Of a stretch of 64,000 bases of DNA, positions 53,896-63,299 are shown in pieces. Numbering within the stretch: the first letter of the stretch is position 1; each line of letters starts with the position of its first letter. The translations under genes and the position numbers were made by a program. The stretch covers positions 57,844 through 121,843 of the forward strand of contig JAIXPX010000047.1 in the NCBI GenBank assembly GCA_027486035.1, read 5' to 3'. The DNA comes from Erythrobacteraceae bacterium. GTDB taxonomy: Bacteria; Pseudomonadota; Alphaproteobacteria; Sphingomonadales; Sphingomonadaceae. Under the pieces are notes generated by a model, which saw nothing but the letters and a program-made list of their open reading frames with translations, ran no database searches and was not told the DNA's origin.

Positions 53896-55113
53896 ATGAA
53901 GAAAACCACCGGCATGGACCGCGCCGCCACGAGCGGCTGGCGCCCCGCAACCCGCGCCTTGCGCGGCGGCACCTGGCGCTCCGAACATGGCGAGACCAGC
54001 GAGGCGCTGTTCCTCACCTCGGGCTACACCTATGACGACGCCCAGACCGTCGCCGACCGCTTTGCCGGCACGGCGCAGGGCATGACCTATTCGCGGCTCC
54101 AGAACCCGACCGTTGCGATGCTGGAAGAACGCATCGCGCTGATGGAGGGGGCCGAGGCCTGCCGCGCCCAGGCCAGCGGGATGGCGGCGATGACCACCGC
54201 GCTGCTCTGCCAGCTTGCTGCGGGCGACCACGTCGTCGCCGCGCGCGCCGCCTTCGGCTCGTGCCGCTGGCTGGTCGACAATCTGCTGCCCAAGTTCGGG
54301 ATCGAAACCACCGTCATCGACAGCGCCGACAACGCCGCGTGGGAGGCCGCGATCCGGCCGAACACGAAAGTCTTCTTCTTCGAGACCCCGGCGAACCCGA
54401 CGCTCGACATCGTCGATCTCGCCCATGTCTGCGGCCTCGCCCGCGCGCACGGGATCACCAGCGTGGTCGACAATGCCTTCGCCTCCCCCGTGCTGCAACG
54501 CCCGATGCAATTCGGCGCGGACGTGGTGGCCTATTCGGCGACCAAGCTGATGGACGGGCAGGGCCGCGTGCTCGCGGGCGCGGTCTGCGCCAGCAGGCAG
54601 TGGATCGACGAGGTGCTGATGCCCTTCCAGCGCAACACCGGGCCGAACATCGCCGCCTTCAACGCCTGGGTGGTGATGAAGGGGCTGGAGACGCTCCCCT
54701 TGCGCGCCTTCAAGCAGTCCGAACAGGCCGTGGCGCTCGGCCAGTTCCTCGAGCCGCGCGTCATGAAGGCCGGGGGGCATCTGCTCCACCCGGGCCTGCC
54801 GAGCCACCCGCGCCACGATCTTGCAATCGCGCAGATGGACGCGACGGGGCCGATCTTCGCGCTCGATGTCGGCACCCGTGCCCGCGCCTTCGCGCTGCTC
54901 GATGCGCTCAAGCTGGTCGATATCTCGAACAATATCGGCGACGCCCGTTCGCTGATGTGCCACCCCGCCTCGACCACCCATGCCGGCCTCACCGAGGAGG
55001 CGCGCGCCGAAATGGGCGTGACCGAGGGGCTCCTGCGCATCAATGTCGGCCTTGAGGATATCGAGGATCTCGTCGAGGATATGGACCAGGCGCTCGCGGC
55101 GGCGGGGATCTAG
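53896..55113 (+). CDS. metZ: O-succinylhomoserine sulfhydrylase
   Basis: 405 residues from the ATG at 53896. Cys/Met metabolism PLP enzyme: YSRLQNPTVAMLEERIALMEGAEA, ETPANPTLDIVDL, VVDNAFASPVLQRP and the PLP Lys in YSATKLMDGQGR. The NTGPNIAAFNAWVV and STTHAGL elements fit MetZ. It converts O-succinylhomoserine and sulfide into homocysteine. Cytoplasmic. Followed after 13 bases by the isomerase gene. Confidence 0.9.
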   Translation: MKKTTGMDRAATSGWRPATRALRGGTWRSEHGETSEALFLTSGYTYDDAQTVADRFAGTAQGMTYSRLQNPTVAMLEERIALMEGAEACRAQASGMAAMTTALLCQLAAGDHVVAARAAFGSCRWLVDNLLPKFGIETTVIDSADNAAWEAAIRPNTKVFFFETPANPTLDIVDLAHVCGLARAHGITSVVDNAFASPVLQRPMQFGADVVAYSATKLMDGQGRVLAGAVCASRQWIDEVLMPFQRNTGPNIAAFNAWVVMKGLETLPLRAFKQSEQAVALGQFLEPRVMKAGGHLLHPGLPSHPRHDLAIAQMDATGPIFALDVGTRARAFALLDALKLVDISNNIGDARSLMCHPASTTHAGLTEEARAEMGVTEGLLRINVGLEDIEDLVEDMDQALAAAGI

Positions 55114-55126
55114 GGGGTAAGCCAAC

Positions 55127-55732
55127 ATGACCAAGCGCGTTGAACTCGTCTTCGATTTCGTCTCGCCCAATGCCTACCTGATCTGGTGGCCGCTGCGCGA
55201 TCTGGTGAACCGCCACGGGGCCGAGCTGGTGGTGCTGCCCGCTTTCCTCGGCGGGATGCACAAGCTCACCGGCAACGCCCCGCCGATGATCCGTGACGCC
55301 GAGGTGAAGGGCAAGAACGCCTACGCGATGCTCGAGATGAACCGCTTCATCGCCAAGCATGGGCTGACGAAGTGGCGCATGCACCCGCAGTTCCCGTTCA
55401 ACTCGATCCTGCTCCAGCGGATGCTGTTTGCGGCCTGCGAGGACGGGCGCGGGGTGGACTTTGCCGAAGTGCTGCTGAAGGCGATCTGGGAGGAGAGCCT
55501 CGATGTGTCCTCGCCCGAGGCCGTGGGCGCGGTGGTCGGCGCGGCGGGCTTCGATGCCGCCGACCTGTTCGCCCGCGCCCAGAGCGATGGGGTGAAGCAG
55601 GGCCTCATGGCCGGCACCGACGCCGTGGTCGCGCGCGGGGCCTTTGGCATCCCGACGATGTGGGTGGGCGAGGAAATGTTCTTCGGCAAGGAGCGCCTCG
55701 GCCAGATCGAGGAACTGTTGGCGCAGGGGTGA
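55127..55732 (+). CDS. 2-hydroxychromene-2-carboxylate isomerase-like DsbA-family protein
   Basis: 201 residues. Thioredoxin-fold kappa-GST/HCCA isomerase: VELVFDFVSPNAYLIWWPL with a Ser in place of redox Cys (the isomerase state), then FNSILLQRMLFAA, LFARAQSDGVKQGL and GAFGIPTMWVGEEMFFGKERLGQIEELL. In sphingomonads the name enzyme acts in naphthalene degradation with glutathione, but most homologues are of unknown role. No aromatic-degradation genes adjoin. Confidence 0.85.
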   Translation: MTKRVELVFDFVSPNAYLIWWPLRDLVNRHGAELVVLPAFLGGMHKLTGNAPPMIRDAEVKGKNAYAMLEMNRFIAKHGLTKWRMHPQFPFNSILLQRMLFAACEDGRGVDFAEVLLKAIWEESLDVSSPEAVGAVVGAAGFDAADLFARAQSDGVKQGLMAGTDAVVARGAFGIPTMWVGEEMFFGKERLGQIEELLAQG

Positions 55733-56309
55733 GGGCGAGGGCCTGAAGCTTGGCTACCGCGTGTCGTCACCCCAGCGAAAGCTGGGACCGAGGGCGGCAA
55801 GCGCCGCTCTATGAGGCTCTAGGCCGCAGCTTTCCGTTCGTCATTGCGAGGAGCCGTTAGGCGACGCGGCAATCCATGGATTGGCGTTGCGAGATCAGCG
55901 AGTGCGGGCCATGGATTGCTTCGCCCGCGGCTCGCAATGACGAGGCCGACAAAAAGCACCCCCACCTCGTCTCCCCGGACGTGATCCGGGGCCCCGCTGC
56001 CTGCTTGCTCCGGGGAAAAGAGAAGCGGGATCCCGGGTCAAGCCCGGGAAGACGGAAAATCTGACTGTCCGCTCCGGGGCAGCTTTCAGAATTTCGGCTG
56101 TCGGATCGAACCCCGTTAAAGCTGCCCGGCGGGTTTCAGGAGCAAGCCGAGCCCCCGCCCATGACGGGGATTGGGTGAGGCGTGATCTCTCGCTTCTCGC
56201 CTCTGGTCCATCGTCGCCCCGGACGGGATCCGGGGCTAGGCTATACTTCTTCCATGCCCGGTCCGAAGTTAGCCAAGCCCCGTGTCAAGCACGGGGCGAC
56301 GGGGAAGGA
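55733..56309. repeat. 577-bp cluster of dispersed palindromic repeats
   Basis: No gene. Contents: a PAKAG-type copy (55765-55788); a 104-base hairpin (CGTCATTGCGAG at 55839-55850 with CTCGCAATGACG at 55931-55942, plus inner AATCCATGG/CCATGGATT arms); and four CCCCGGAC..GGATCCGGGG-like or CCCGGGTCAAGCCCGGG-like palindromes at 55973-55991, 56031-56049, 56217-56235 and 56277-56303. Confidence 0.8.
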
Positions 56310-57833
56310 TCACAGCAACGTTCCCTGCTTGCCCGTATCCTCGCGCTTGGCGGCCTTCGCCACCGTCGCATCGACCCAGGGAATGTCCGGGCGCTTGCCC
56401 GCGAAAAGCTCCGCCAACGTCAGGATTTGCAGGCGCGGGTGCTTGCGCCCGGTGTATTCGTTCTCCCACACGCCGACCGCCGCCGCGTCGCGCTCCATAG
56501 CGCGGGTCGGCGCCTGCGCGGTGAGGAACACGCCGAAGGGCGCGCGCTCGCGCTCGATCACCTGCGCGAGGCGGCCAATATCCTTGACGCCGACGCCCCC
56601 GCCCTTGACCTCGACAATCGCGCGCTCGGTCTTCTTGCCATCGGGCTTGAAGTAGATGATCCCGTCGATCCCGCCATCGGCGCCCTTGCGCCCGCCCTTC
56701 CACGGCTGGGCCTCGACCACCGAGAGCGCCCACAGCTCGAACTGGTGCTTGTCGCGCGCCGCCAGATCGAGCGCGGCGTTGAGGTCCTGCGGCCGCCCGA
56801 CCACTTCGAAGCCGAGGCCGGGGAAGGCTTCCTTCATGCGCTTTTCAATGAGGCCGATGGCAAGGTGGGTGATTGCTTGTGCACCATCAACGCAACCGTT
56901 CGGTTCTAACGATGGAGCCGCCCAAGCCCGAAAAAATATCCACTATCGCGAATGGCGGATTTCAGCGCTTCGAAACCAGCAAGCCAAATTTATCGCCTCG
57001 GCGTGGGTTGAGTTTAAATTCATTGTCAAGCATCAAGGGCAGGAACGGGGAGCGGCACGCACTCTCTTTTGGAAGGAGAGCGGGACTGGTCATCTAGCGC
57101 TCCCCGTTCCCCGCACTGGTTTGGAAATCAGTACGGTAGCCCGAGGTGTCCGACTTGCGCCGAACTAGGTCGATCATGGTTCAGCAGAGATATCACGTCA
57201 ACCGGACGTGTTCCGATTATGTTCTTTACTGACTGACTGATCCATAACCTTAGCCACACAGCACGAAGGGTCTCATTCGCGCCGAACCACCAAATGATGA
57301 GTCACGCGGGGAACCCCGTCAACGGGGGATTAAGCACTTGGTAACCATTAGCGGGCCTCTTGACTTACGGTCATACCCGCGACGCGTGGAGAGAGCTTGA
57401 GTCGCGCGGCCCGCAAGCCCCTAATTGAATCTGTGAAGAAAAACATGGTGATTGAATCATTCGAATCCGCAGATGAGTCTTATGCACCGCGGTGGGCAAG
57501 AAACTTGCGGAGCGCGATAAATAGGCGGTGCGACTAATCGACCGTGTCCTTATCCAGATCGGTGACTGTGCCTCTGACCATGCATGCGAGTCTTTTGGAC
57601 ACGTTGGCGGAGAGTGGTGCAAGAGCTTGGTTCGAGATCGCGCTCAAGCCATCATGTCACTATCGCCCAAGAACGCGCGCATCGCTGTCCGCGCCTTCGG
57701 GGGACTTGAACAGGATGTTGTAATTGGCGTTCGAATTGAACGGCGGGTCGAGATAGACCAGATCAACGCTCTCGTCCGCGATATGCTCGCGCAGGACGTG
57801 GAGATTGTCCCGGAAATAGAGCTTGTTGGTCAC
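56310..57833 (-). pseudogene. Broken site-specific DNA methyltransferase (Mod-like with Mrr_cat-like tail)
   Basis: On the minus strand a GTG at 57833 begins a 57-codon head with KLYFRDNLHVLREHI, DLVYLDPPFNSN (methyltransferase motif IV, DPPF) and LFKSPEG, ending at a stop at 57660-57662. The tail resumes near 56900 (GAQAITHLAIGLIEKRM) and runs to 56310: ELWALSVV, KGADGGIDGIIYF, AIVEVKGGGV and ILTLAELFAGKRP. This is the restriction-endonuclease-like C-terminus seen fused to such methyltransferases. About 250-300 middle residues, including the SAM motif, are missing and about 760 unrelated bases lie between. Function is lost. Confidence 0.82.
56900..57660. other. About 760 bp of unrelated AT-richer DNA between the methyltransferase halves
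   Basis: GC is lower than in the surroundings. A small plus-strand ORF (ATG 56912 to 57097, 61 residues, basic, unrecognised) is the only one near gene size. A CtrA-like TTAA-N7-GTAACC lies at 57330-57346. No inverted-repeat ends or transposase seen. Confidence 0.5.
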
Positions 57834-57933
57834 GCTTCGTCCCCGTTTTCGTGGCGGTAATCAGCAGGAAGCTTGGCCCCGGGTCAAGCCCGGGGAGACG
57901 AAAAGGCGGGATGTTGACGGCGGCGCTGCCCTC

Positions 57934-58620
57934 TCACCCCGCGCTCACATCCTCCATCGGCACGTCCATCACCGGATAGCCCCGCCACCCGGCCCAGTCG
58001 AAGTGCCACCATTCGTTGGCGAGGGGGATGAAGCCCTCGGCGACCATCCACGCCTCGAGCAGGCCTCTCAGACGCAGCGCCTCGGGCGGGGCATCCGTGA
58101 AACTGCGGTAGGCGGCGGGGGTGAAATCGTCATAGGGGCTCGGCATGGTGACCTCGACCCCGTCACGGTGGAGCGAGAGATCGACCGAAGCGCCGCGGTT
58201 GTGGCGCGATCCGGTGGCGGGGTCGGCGACGAATTCGCGGCTTTCGGGCGGGGTCTCGTCCCACATCATCCGGGTGATGCGCCAGGGGCGGTAGGCGTCG
58301 AAGATGAGGAGGCCGTAGCCTGCCGCCTCGGCGCGGGTCTGGACGCGGGAGAGCGCCGCGGCGACGGGGCGCTGGGCGACGGCGCGGGCGACGGGGTAGA
58401 GCACCCGGTGCATGAAATTGCCGGGCGTGGCGTAGCGGATGTCGAACTTGAGGCGCGGATCGAAGCGGGCGAGATCGACGAGATCGGGGGCGGCGCTCGC
58501 CTGCGGATCGACCGGCGGGCCGATCAGGCTGCGCCCCGCACAGGCGGCCAGCACCCCTGTCGCCAGCCCCGCAAGCGCGGCGCGGCGGGTGAGAGCGGGG
58601 AGGGCAGGCGGCATCTCCAT
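57934..58620 (-). CDS. VanX-like D-Ala-D-Ala dipeptidase (M15 family) lipoprotein
   Basis: 228 residues. Twin-Arg-like and lipobox signal (RRAALAGLATGVLAAC). The M15D zinc set is complete: SRHNRGASVDLSL (SxHxxGxxxD) and the final EWWHFDW (ExWH), with the catalytic Arg in FDAYRPWRITRMMW. Such enzymes hydrolyse D-alanyl-D-alanine; the periplasmic lipoprotein form most likely acts in peptidoglycan turnover rather than vancomycin resistance. No resistance genes adjoin. Confidence 0.9.
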   Translation of the reverse strand: MEMPPALPALTRRAALAGLATGVLAACAGRSLIGPPVDPQASAAPDLVDLARFDPRLKFDIRYATPGNFMHRVLYPVARAVAQRPVAAALSRVQTRAEAAGYGLLIFDAYRPWRITRMMWDETPPESREFVADPATGSRHNRGASVDLSLHRDGVEVTMPSPYDDFTPAAYRSFTDAPPEALRLRGLLEAWMVAEGFIPLANEWWHFDWAGWRGYPVMDVPMEDVSAG

Positions 58621-58780
58621 CGGCGCCCCTGCCTAAGCGATCCGCCGCGCCCGGGCAACCGGACGGCGGGCCGGGCGGAGCCGCCGCGCGCGATTTCGCA
58701 TAGGCACCTCGGGATACAGCGGTGGTTAAGCGCGTTGCTGCTCTTGTGACCCGACACAGAATCGCTAATTTGGGGGCGAC

Positions 58781-59194
58781 ATGAAAGAGTTCTTCCAGCA
58801 CGCCGCCACCACCGACGGGGTCACCGTGAGGGTCGCCGTCAACTACCTGCCGGAGCAGTCGCATCCGGAGGCCGGCAAGTGGTTCTGGGTCTATCACATC
58901 CGCATCGAGAACGCCTCGCACGAGCCGCTGCGCCTGCGCACCCGCCACTGGCGGATCACCGACGGGCGCGGGATGGTGAACCATGTCGATGGCGAGGGCG
59001 TGGTCGGCGAACAGCCGCTGCTCGCCCCGGGCCAGAGCCACGACTATGTCTCGGGCTGCCCGCTGACGACGCCCTTCGGCTCGATGGAGGGCTTCTACAC
59101 CTTCGAGCGCGCTGACGGCTCGCCGGCGGAGATCCGCATCCCCTTCTTCCCGCTCGCCGCGCCCGAGACCGCCGAGGGGCGGTCCTCGCGCTAG
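58781..59194 (+). CDS. apaG: ApaG domain protein
   Basis: 137 residues, family length. Fibronectin-like fold with HIRIENASHEPLRLRTRHWRITDG, GEGVVGEQPLLAPGQSHDYVSGCPLTTPFGSMEGFYTF. ApaG is widespread and often linked to magnesium/cobalt tolerance, but its biochemistry is unsettled. It has a 65-base gap before a LysR gene. Confidence 0.94.
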   Translation: MKEFFQHAATTDGVTVRVAVNYLPEQSHPEAGKWFWVYHIRIENASHEPLRLRTRHWRITDGRGMVNHVDGEGVVGEQPLLAPGQSHDYVSGCPLTTPFGSMEGFYTFERADGSPAEIRIPFFPLAAPETAEGRSSR

Positions 59195-59259
59195 GGGGCA
59201 GGGGCACCCGCTGATTCCGCCGCTTGCGATGAACCGCGCGCCCGCCTAATCGAAGGGCC

Positions 59260-60066
59260 GTGAAGCGCACCCACCTGCCCCTCAACGCCCTGCGCGTGTT
59301 CGACGCCGCCGCCCGGCACCTTTCCTTCACCCGCGCCGCGGACGAGCTTGCCGTGACCCCGGCCGCCGTCGGCCAGCAGATCCGCGCCCTGGAAGACGTG
59401 CTCGGCGTCGTCCTGTTCCGCCGCACCTCCAAGGGCCTCGAACTGACGCCCGAGGGCGAGGCCGGGCTCGATCCGCTGCGCGAGGGCTTCCTCAGGTTCG
59501 AGGAGACCGTCGCCGCGATGCAGGCGGGGCAGGCCTCTGACCGCTACACCATCGCCGTCCCGCGCGAGTTCTACGCCGAATGGCTCGCCCCGCGCCTCGC
59601 CCGCTTCCAGGCGGGCACCGCCAAGGACTCCGGGGGCGTCCAATATATCCTCGCGCCCGACGAACATGCCGATTTCACCGAGGCGAACCTCGATCTCGCG
59701 ATCCGGCTGGCCGACGGGCCGGGCGATTGCGAGGGCATCCAGCTCGCCCCCGCCATGAAGGTCACCGTCGCCGCGCCCGGCGCCCGCGATGCGTGGATCG
59801 ACTGGCCCGGAATGCCGCTGCCCGAGGGCGTGAACCCCTATATCAAGGCCGGATCGCCCGGACAGGCGCTCGCCTCGGCGCTGGCGGGGATGGGGCGCAC
59901 CATCCTGCCCCACGCGCTGGCCGAGACGGCGATCGCCCAGGCCCGGCTCGAGCCCCTCACCGCGCCCGAGCCCGCCCAGCGCGCCTACTGGCTCCTCGCC
60001 CCGCCGCCGCAATGGCGCTCCAAGAAGGTGAGGGCGCTGGTCGCCTACCTGTCCGAGGCGGGCTAA
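59260..60066 (+). CDS. LysR-family regulator, GcvA type
   Basis: 268 residues from a GTG at 59260. HTH: LPLNALRVFDAAARHLSFTRAADELAVTPAAVGQQIRALE, followed by FRRTSKGLELTPEGE, typical of the GcvA/AmpR branch. The effector domain is complete but short. No obvious operon partner; apaG upstream is co-directional. Its target may be elsewhere. Confidence 0.9.
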   Translation: MKRTHLPLNALRVFDAAARHLSFTRAADELAVTPAAVGQQIRALEDVLGVVLFRRTSKGLELTPEGEAGLDPLREGFLRFEETVAAMQAGQASDRYTIAVPREFYAEWLAPRLARFQAGTAKDSGGVQYILAPDEHADFTEANLDLAIRLADGPGDCEGIQLAPAMKVTVAAPGARDAWIDWPGMPLPEGVNPYIKAGSPGQALASALAGMGRTILPHALAETAIAQARLEPLTAPEPAQRAYWLLAPPPQWRSKKVRALVAYLSEAG

Positions 60067-60911
60067 CCCCGCGCCGCCCGCTCGCGCGCCCACGCGATCT
60101 CGTCCTCGATCGGGTGGAGGGCCATCCCGAACTGCTGGCGCGTGACGAGCGGCCAGCGCCCTTCGGCCTGCAGCGCCTCGGCACGCTCGCAATATTCGGG
60201 CGCGGCGAGATCGATCCCGAGCAGGGCGAGCCGGTCCTCCCACATCTTCTCGAGCGCCGCGAACCAGCGTCCGAACATGATTTCGAGGCTCTTGCGCGTC
60301 TTCTTCTCCTGCTCCGGATCCCGCGCGATCCGCGCCTGCTCGGCGGCATAGGCGGCCGCGACCTTCTCGTAGAGCGGGTGTCCCGGCCCCACCTCCTTCT
60401 GCTGGTCGTAGCGGTGGGGGAGGCGGTTCCTGAGGAAGAACATCACCAGCGGCTCGTTGTGCCGCCGCTCGGTGCCGACGACCTTGCCTGCGTGGAGGAT
60501 CGGCTTCTCCTCCCCCTCGATCGCGCGGGCGAGCGCACAGTCCTCGAGCCGGCCCACCCCCCGGTCGAGCGCCGCATCCCACGCCGCCCGAAAGCCTTCC
60601 GCCCCGGGCCGCTGCCGCAGCTTGTAGAGCGCCTCCATGCTCTTGCCGACATGGCGCGCGGCCTGCGTGACGATGCCGGTCGCGGCGAGCTGCGCGATGA
60701 AGGCGCGCTGCACATCGGGCGTGATCGAATTGGACCGCGCCGCGACATGGGGGACGGGCATGAAGTCGAGCAGCGGATCATCGGGCGCCGGCGGCACGAG
60801 TTCGTAGGCGACCGCCGAGGTCGCCTGCCGCGGAATCTTGCGCTTGTTGCGGAGGATGGGGCGCTGCGTGGAGCGGGAGGGGCGGGCGGAGGGGGGGCGC
60901 TTGTCGGTCAT
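60063..60911 (-). CDS. Hypothetical HTH protein of sphingomonads
   Basis: 282 residues. After a basic Arg/Pro-rich N-terminus, residues about 66-120 form a terminase-small-subunit-like helix-turn-helix (QRAFIAQLAATGIVTQAARHVGKSMEALYKLR). The rest is helical with charged repeats. No catalytic motif. Convergent with the LysR gene (4-base overlap). A DNA-binding role is likely; the phage-like HTH is the only hint. Confidence 0.65.
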   Translation of the reverse strand: MTDKRPPSARPSRSTQRPILRNKRKIPRQATSAVAYELVPPAPDDPLLDFMPVPHVAARSNSITPDVQRAFIAQLAATGIVTQAARHVGKSMEALYKLRQRPGAEGFRAAWDAALDRGVGRLEDCALARAIEGEEKPILHAGKVVGTERRHNEPLVMFFLRNRLPHRYDQQKEVGPGHPLYEKVAAAYAAEQARIARDPEQEKKTRKSLEIMFGRWFAALEKMWEDRLALLGIDLAAPEYCERAEALQAEGRWPLVTRQQFGMALHPIEDEIAWARERAARG

Positions 60912-60980
60912 GGGGAATGGCTGGCACAGCTTTTGCGAGTAGGAAAACGGTAAGCCCCCAACATCAAGAATGGCGATGAA

Positions 60981-61093
60981 CCGGCGCGCAGCGCCGCAAG
61001 CGCGAACGCGCGCCCGAGCCTATGCGAGGAAAGCCAAGCAGCGCGGATGCGCTGCGCCCGGCGCCTGAGGGCGAAAACAAAAAACTCGCGGAG
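60981..61093. repeat. Left 113-bp inverted repeat of the GHKL island
   Basis: This arm matches the reverse complement of 63300-63412 over its whole length with about 8 differences. It includes CTTGGCTTTCCTCGCAT on the opposite strand. It lies 122 bases upstream of the GHKL gene. Confidence 0.9.
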
Positions 61094-61214
61094 GGGAGGG
61101 AGGTGGCGTCCTGCGTCCTTTTTCGTCTGCTCGGGCTTGACCCGGGGCCCCGCTTCCTGTTGTTTCACATCAGGTTTTTGAAGTCAAAAATTGGGATTTC
61201 GGAGCGGTGCAGGC

Positions 61215-63233
61215 ATGACTTCACTTCGGCCAAATCTGGTAAAACGCATTGACCGCCTGCCCAAGCCCAAGAATGTGGCGGCGGCCATGCAACCACTGTT
61301 TGAGGCAATTAGCAACGCGATACATTCCGTGCAGAGCCGGTTTCAGGAAACCGTCAGCACGAACGGCAGAATCCACATCACCGTCAGCACCAATCGGAAC
61401 AAGGATAATGTTTGGGCCACGGTTGAAGACAACGGCCTTGGATTGGATGAAGCCAATTGGGAGGCCTTCACTGAAACGGACACAGGGAACAAGATTTCAA
61501 TTGGCGGCAAAGGGGTTGGCAGGCTCCTTTGGCTGGATTGCTTTCAGAAAGTTAGCGTTGTCAGCACATATAGGACGGACAGCGGCATGGAGCGGCGCTC
61601 CTTCGATTTCGTGCTGAAGCAGGACGATCAGATTCGGAACGAAAAGGTCGAAGCCGTAGCGGCTACCGAATCCCCGTCATTCTTTGTCCGGTTCGACGGC
61701 TTGCGGGACAACGGGTACCTTTCCAAATTTCCCGGCAAAGACAGATTCGTTTTCCAGCACTTAACGTCGCACTTCCTGCCAACCTTCATCGGCAAAAAGT
61801 GCCCGCAAATCTCGGTCTATGTCGGCGATGAGACCCGGCATTATCCCGCCGAAATCGATAACATCGTTCATCGGAAGCAGGCAGATATACGGCTGGAAAC
61901 CGAAGATTACGGCCTGTTGCTCCTGACTTTGATGGAATGCGACAAGGTAGCCAGCGCCGATCTGAAGGGGCATCATTTCGTCCACTTCATCGCCCATGAC
62001 CGCACCGTTCAATCTCAAAGCATCGACGGCAAACTTGGCCTGAAATACTTTGGCGATGTTGGGGACAGGGTGTTCCATGCCATTCTGACAGGCGAGTTCC
62101 TGGACAAAAATGTGAATCAGGAACGCACCGCCTTCATGTTTGAGGATGTGGTTCTGGACCGCATCATCAACGATGAATGCACCTCGCATATCGCAGAGTT
62201 TCTGAAGGCCCCGCTGGAAAAACTTGGCGGAGAGCAGCGCGAGAAAATCGAGCAAATCACTGAAAGCTACCCTTCAGTGGCGTTCGGCAACACCGATGAA
62301 CTTCAGGCCAAAATTCCGTCCGGCGAGCTTAAAGAGGATGCGATATACGGCCACTTGGCGCGGGAGCGGTTCCGCCGGGACCAACGGCAAGCCGAAAAGA
62401 TTAGGTCTGTCCTAAACCGGTTAAGGGGAGGAGAGGCGGACGCGGCGACATTCGCCGCCACCATTGTTGAAGCCGGGAAAGCGATTGAGGATGCTGAGCA
62501 ACGCAGCCTTGCCGAATACATCGTGCGTCGAAAAGTCGTTCTCGATTTCATCGAAATTCTGCTGGAAAAGGTTCGCGACGACACGCGGGACAGCTCCTAT
62601 CAGCGGGAAGATATCCTCCATTCTTTCATCTGCCCTTTGCGGGTGAGCACGATTGCCGACGGCGCCAAGAAAGTGGAATCGGCAGCATCCCATGATCTAT
62701 GGATCATCGACGAGCGGCTTACGTTCGCACAGTATTTCAGCTCAGATGTGGAATTTTCGGCATTGTCGCAAGCAATCGAAAGCGACGACCGGCCCGACGT
62801 TTTGATATTCGATTACGTTCATGGTCTGCGCCAGACAGAGCAGCCATCCAAAGTCCTTTTGGTTGAGTTCAAGCGCCCTGGCCGCACAAATTATGCAGAC
62901 AATGAAAACCCCCAAACGCAGGTCGAACGCTATATCCGGCAATTGCAGGCAGGTGGATTGAATGATGTGAAGGGGCGGCCAATCAAGTTGGACAGCCACA
63001 CGGTTTTCCATTGCTTCGTGGTCGCTGATATCGTCGGGAAGCTCGACGATTGGACATACACTTGGCAGCGCACGGCGGATGGCCGGGGGCGGCTCTATCA
63101 ACCGCGAAACGGTTTCCAAGGTTCGATAGAACTGATTGGATGGGATGCGCTGTTGGGCGATGCGCGGGCGCGAAATCAGGCGTTTTTTGATCGTGCCGGG
63201 ATATCAGGCAAGAGCTACTTCAGCGTCGATTGA
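61215..63233 (+). CDS. GHKL ATPase with C-terminal PD-(D/E)xK-like nuclease domain
   Basis: 672 residues from the ATG at 61215. GHKL (Hsp90/MORC-type) ATP site: Glu30 and Asn34 in FEAISNAIHSV, Asp72-Asn-Gly-Leu-Gly in VEDNGLGLD, and the lid GGKGVGRLLWLD (97-108). A long helical middle follows, then DLWIIDERLTFAQYFSSD and a nuclease-like core: Asp528 in RPDVLIFDY, and Glu551-Phe-Lys553 in LLVEFKRPGRTNY, with QVERYIRQL. This ATPase-nuclease layout is like bacterial paraMORC-type proteins, several of which are linked to phage defence. GC is clearly lower than in neighbours. No partner gene. Activity is inferred. Confidence 0.8.
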   Translation: MTSLRPNLVKRIDRLPKPKNVAAAMQPLFEAISNAIHSVQSRFQETVSTNGRIHITVSTNRNKDNVWATVEDNGLGLDEANWEAFTETDTGNKISIGGKGVGRLLWLDCFQKVSVVSTYRTDSGMERRSFDFVLKQDDQIRNEKVEAVAATESPSFFVRFDGLRDNGYLSKFPGKDRFVFQHLTSHFLPTFIGKKCPQISVYVGDETRHYPAEIDNIVHRKQADIRLETEDYGLLLLTLMECDKVASADLKGHHFVHFIAHDRTVQSQSIDGKLGLKYFGDVGDRVFHAILTGEFLDKNVNQERTAFMFEDVVLDRIINDECTSHIAEFLKAPLEKLGGEQREKIEQITESYPSVAFGNTDELQAKIPSGELKEDAIYGHLARERFRRDQRQAEKIRSVLNRLRGGEADAATFAATIVEAGKAIEDAEQRSLAEYIVRRKVVLDFIEILLEKVRDDTRDSSYQREDILHSFICPLRVSTIADGAKKVESAASHDLWIIDERLTFAQYFSSDVEFSALSQAIESDDRPDVLIFDYVHGLRQTEQPSKVLLVEFKRPGRTNYADNENPQTQVERYIRQLQAGGLNDVKGRPIKLDSHTVFHCFVVADIVGKLDDWTYTWQRTADGRGRLYQPRNGFQGSIELIGWDALLGDARARNQAFFDRAGISGKSYFSVD

Positions 63234-63299
63234 GGGGCCGTTGACTAGCACTTCCTCGGGGGTACGCATAACTAAATGACGCAATCGCAAACGTTGTGG

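Noticed and set aside
57934..58620. Vancomycin-resistance gene vanX
   Set aside because: Same peptidase family, but no vanH/vanA or regulator genes; a Gram-negative lipoprotein form is more likely a cell-wall recycling enzyme.
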